Part shown: positions 6,056 to 7,943 of the stretch, in pieces
Layout of the letters: the number at the start of each line of letters is the position of its first letter
How positions within the stretch are numbered: the stretch's first letter is position 1
NCBI GenBank assembly: GCA_033722075.1
Contig: JAWVZU010000190.1
Location: 1-7,943, forward strand
DNA from: JAWVZU01 sp033722075
GTDB lineage: Bacteria > Pseudomonadota > Gammaproteobacteria > Xanthomonadales > SZUA-38
Length of the DNA stretch: 7,943 bases
Direction of reading: 5' to 3'
Notes under the pieces: generated by a model
Databases searched by the model: none
Told to the model about the DNA's origin: nothing
What the model saw: the letters and a program-made list of their open reading frames with translations, nothing else
Made by a program: the position numbers and the translations under genes

Positions 6056-7284
6056 ATATCCGAATGAGCAAGATACTGTGCTGCGTCCTGCTGCTTGCTA
6101 CGGGCTCGAGCGTCCTCGCCGAGGAGCTGCTGATCCGCAACGCGACCCTGCATACGGGGAAGGCCGAGCCGGCCCAGGAGAACATGGATATCCTGATTCG
6201 GGATGGCCGCATCCACCGGATCGGCCGGGAACTCGGCACCGGTGGCGCGAGCATCGACGCCGCCGGTCGCATCGTGACGCCGGGGTTGTTTGCAGGCCTT
6301 ACGCAACTTGGGCTGGTCGAGGTCAGCCTCGAGACCAGCACCGTGGATGACGAACTCGAACTGGGGCAGATGCGCCCGGAGTTCGACGTGCTGCCGGCCT
6401 ACAACCCGTACAGTTCGCTGATTCCCGTGACCCGGATCGAGGGGTTCACGCACACCGTCATCGCGCCTTCCTCCGCGGGATCCATCATCGCCGGGCAGGG
6501 GTACGCGATCCGGCTCACGGGCGCCTACGATTCCAGCGTTTCCGCGCCCGTGCTGTTCATTCGCATGGGTGAGGAGGAAACCGAGCTCGGCGGGTCCAAT
6601 CCGCACGCTTTGGGCTCCCGGGCCGGCCAGTTCATGCAGCTGCGCCAGGCATTTCACGAAGCCGCCGGAGACCACTACGAACCGGCCAATCCGCACAACC
6701 TGCTGACCCCGCTGGGTCGGCGGGCGCTCGAATCCTTCCTGGACGGAGATCGGCGCGTCGTTTTCCAGGTCGACCGAGCCGCCGATATCGTCAACGTGCT
6801 GAAGCTCGCCGACGAGTTCGACCTGTCGGCGGTCATCTCCGGCGGCGCCGAGGCCTGGAAGGTTGCCGACCGGCTGGCCGCCGCGAAGGTGCCCGTGCTG
6901 CTGAATCCGCTGCAGAATCTTCCGTCGTCCTTCGACAAGCTCGGTTCCCGCCTGGACAACGCCAGGCTGCTGCATGAGGCCGGCGTGACCATCGCCTTTA
7001 GCGGCGATGAATCGCACAACGCGCGAAAGACACGCCAGCTGGCCGGCAACGCCGTAAGCTACGGTCTGCCCCATGAGGTGGGACTTGCGGCGATCGCTTC
7101 CAGCCCGGGCGTCATCTTCGGCTACCAGGCCGGAGTCATCGAACGCGGCGCGCCGGCGGACCTGGTGATCTGGTCGGGTGATCCGCTCGAGGTGACCACC
7201 TATGCCGAGCAGGTGATCGTGGCCGGTGAATCCATCGAGATGCGTTCCCGCCAGACCGAGTTGCTGGAGCGCTATCTGAAATAG
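6052..7284 (+). CDS. secreted amidohydrolase-like protein lacking metal ligands (probable pseudoenzyme partner)
   Basis: A 410-residue homologue of the preceding protein. Residues 1 to about 23 are a signal peptide (CCVLLLATGSSVLA, cut before EELL). The fold landmarks are kept: ELLIRNATLHTG, RDGRIHRIGRE, RIVTPGLF, GGAEAWKVADRLAAAKVPVLL and GAPADLVIWSGDPLE. The metal site is not. Where the partner has GLIDVHSHLG this protein has GLFAGLTQLG (Leu83 and Gln85 in place of the two His). The Lys candidate aligns with Arg154, HMHCY with FQVDR, FHHGVEAYK with ISGGAEAWK, and HSDSSE with FSGDES. It is therefore unlikely to be a hydrolase of the usual kind and may be a structural or regulatory subunit. 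The alignments are by eye. The start at 6052 is preferred over the ATG at 6064 because AGGAG lies 8 bases before it inside the upstream gene and it gives the ATGA overlap typical of translational coupling. The reading frame is intact with normal codon use, so it is not decaying. Confidence 0.9.
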   Translation: MNIRMSKILCCVLLLATGSSVLAEELLIRNATLHTGKAEPAQENMDILIRDGRIHRIGRELGTGGASIDAAGRIVTPGLFAGLTQLGLVEVSLETSTVDDELELGQMRPEFDVLPAYNPYSSLIPVTRIEGFTHTVIAPSSAGSIIAGQGYAIRLTGAYDSSVSAPVLFIRMGEEETELGGSNPHALGSRAGQFMQLRQAFHEAAGDHYEPANPHNLLTPLGRRALESFLDGDRRVVFQVDRAADIVNVLKLADEFDLSAVISGGAEAWKVADRLAAAKVPVLLNPLQNLPSSFDKLGSRLDNARLLHEAGVTIAFSGDESHNARKTRQLAGNAVSYGLPHEVGLAAIASSPGVIFGYQAGVIERGAPADLVIWSGDPLEVTTYAEQVIVAGESIEMRSRQTELLERYLK

Positions 7285-7586
7285 GGCGGCACGGGCAATT
7301 CGACGTGGGTGTCGATCCAGGCAGGTCTCCAGCAGGAAATCGTCGATGAACCAGCCCTTGAACCCTGCATCGGACCCCATGGCCTCGTCGGTGGCAAGCC
7401 GGCGCGGCCATCATCGTGACCATGCGCTTCCCCCACCAGGAGCATCGTTGGACATCGCATAGTCTCGAGCGGCGACGAGCCGAGGCTCGCTCCTGCAGTT
7501 ACACTGGAACCGAGAACCAGTCGACTTTCTCCGATTGGTTCTTCGTGTTTCACTGGAAGTCCGCTAACGCCGTGTTTCGTAACAAT
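7285..7586. other. 302-bp intergenic region without a convincing gene
   Basis: No plus-strand frame here starts with a ribosome-binding site or shows coding character. On the minus strand a short stretch (about 7380-7290, MGSDAGFKGWFIDDFLLETC) reads open but continues straight into the antisense of the amidohydrolase gene, so it is not counted as a gene. It could be the trace of an old gene or an intergenic repeat. A REP-like palindrome lies at 7464-7498. No terminator with a T-run is seen after the amidohydrolase stop; only CGAC-GTGGGT-GTCG (4-bp stem) is present. Confidence 0.5.
7464..7498 (-). repeat. REP-like palindromic element
   Basis: Read on the minus strand the region begins CTGCAGGAGCGAGCCTCGGC and continues TCGTCGCCGCTCGAG. 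CGAGCC-GA-GGCTCG (7476-7489) is a perfect 6-bp inverted repeat. The layout (GGAGCGAGC followed by a GC-rich palindrome) resembles intergenic REP elements of pseudomonads and xanthomonads. It is intergenic, as expected. Whether it is repeated elsewhere in this genome, or served by the RAYT at the other end of the window, cannot be seen here; its sequence differs from the 149-227 repeat. Confidence 0.45.
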
Positions 7587-7943
7587 ATGAAGATCGTTTT
7601 CGCCCTCTTCCTTGTCGTCGCTTTCAATACGGCGACGGCTCAAACCACCCAGTTTTTCAATATCGCCATCGGCGATACGGTGTCTGACGGAGTGCCGGAA
7701 CCAGGCGCTGGCAACATCGAAAACCCGTTCGACAAGGACGTCTACACCTTCACCGCGACGGCGGGCCAGAAGGTGTTCTTCGACGCGTTGATGAACGGGA
7801 TTGCCAACATCGACGTGGTGCTGACGGACGAGGACGGTGCGGAGATATTCCGTGATGTGATGCGCGACCAGGGGGTGTTGGAGCTGACCCGGGGCGGGAC
7901 CTACACGTTGACGGTGGGCGAGGACACGAACGACCAGACCGGC
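7587..7943 (+). CDS. secreted protein with PPC-like beta-sandwich domain, N-terminal part (continues beyond window)
   Basis: The first 119 codons of a gene that stays open to the right edge. Residues 1-18 are a clear signal peptide (MKIVFALFLVVAFNTATA, cut before QTTQ). From about residue 45, DKDVYTFTATAGQKVFFDAL, then IDVVLTDEDGAEIF and GGTYTLTVGEDTND, fit the bacterial pre-peptidase C-terminal (PPC) type of beta-sandwich domain, which is common as a repeated or accessory domain in large secreted proteins and peptidases. The catalytic or anchoring part would lie outside the window. No Shine-Dalgarno sequence precedes the ATG; an in-frame GTG at 7572, with GGAAG 12 bases upstream, is a possible alternative that would add MFRNN. 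It lies on the same strand as the amidohydrolase pair but more than 300 bases away, so it is probably a separate unit. Confidence 0.75.
   Translation, partial: MKIVFALFLVVAFNTATAQTTQFFNIAIGDTVSDGVPEPGAGNIENPFDKDVYTFTATAGQKVFFDALMNGIANIDVVLTDEDGAEIFRDVMRDQGVLELTRGGTYTLTVGEDTNDQTG

Noticed and set aside
5944..7380. Long open frame (478 codons) on the minus strand opposite the second amidohydrolase
   Set aside because: Antisense shadow; the plus-strand gene has a coupled start, signal peptide and clear homology to its neighbour.
1..7943. CRISPR array, tRNA, rRNA or riboswitch
   Set aside because: No regularly spaced direct repeats and no recognisable tRNA, rRNA or riboswitch structure were seen on either strand.

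Overview
The window (7,943 bp, GC-rich, strongly GC-biased third codon positions) looks like a chromosomal segment of a gammaproteobacterium. The combination of an FNR/Anr-type promoter motif, an octaheme tetrathionate-reductase-family cytochrome, a RAYT/REP mobile element and a TolB-like/TPR membrane protein starting MSLFAELKRRNVFRVAAAYL suggests an environmental, perhaps marine, relative of the Xanthomonadales/Chromatiales/Woeseiales. This placement is inferred from protein style only; there is no rRNA or other marker.

Left end (1-683): the first 20 codons of a REP-associated (Y1/IS200-like) transposase run off the left edge on the minus strand. An imperfect inverted repeat (149-227) lies just upstream of it. 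This element abuts, and probably truncated, a small gene for a two-helix membrane protein (minus strand, about 228-578). An intrinsic terminator (about 612-644, minus) separates this from the next gene.

Centre left (684-2824): a periplasmic eight-haem cytochrome of the octaheme tetrathionate reductase family (minus, 684-2267) and, upstream on the same strand, an unrecognised 98-residue protein (2383-2679). Each has a strong Shine-Dalgarno sequence. Each is also preceded by a 9/10 match to the FNR/Anr/DNR box TTGAT-N4-ATCAA, placed where a class II activator site belongs. The two therefore look like an oxygen- or NO-responsive respiratory or detoxification module in which the small protein is a new candidate partner.

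Centre (2824-4623, plus): a divergently transcribed 599-residue inner-membrane protein with three hydrophobic segments, a TolB/FlgO-like domain and TPR repeats.

Right (4700-7284, plus): two overlapping, homologous, secreted amidohydrolases. The first keeps the metal-binding HxH and other ligand candidates. The second has lost essentially all of them and looks like a pseudoenzyme partner made by translational coupling.

Right end (7285-7943): about 300 bp without a convincing gene but containing a REP-like palindrome. It is followed by the start of a secreted protein with a PPC-like beta-sandwich domain, which continues past the window.
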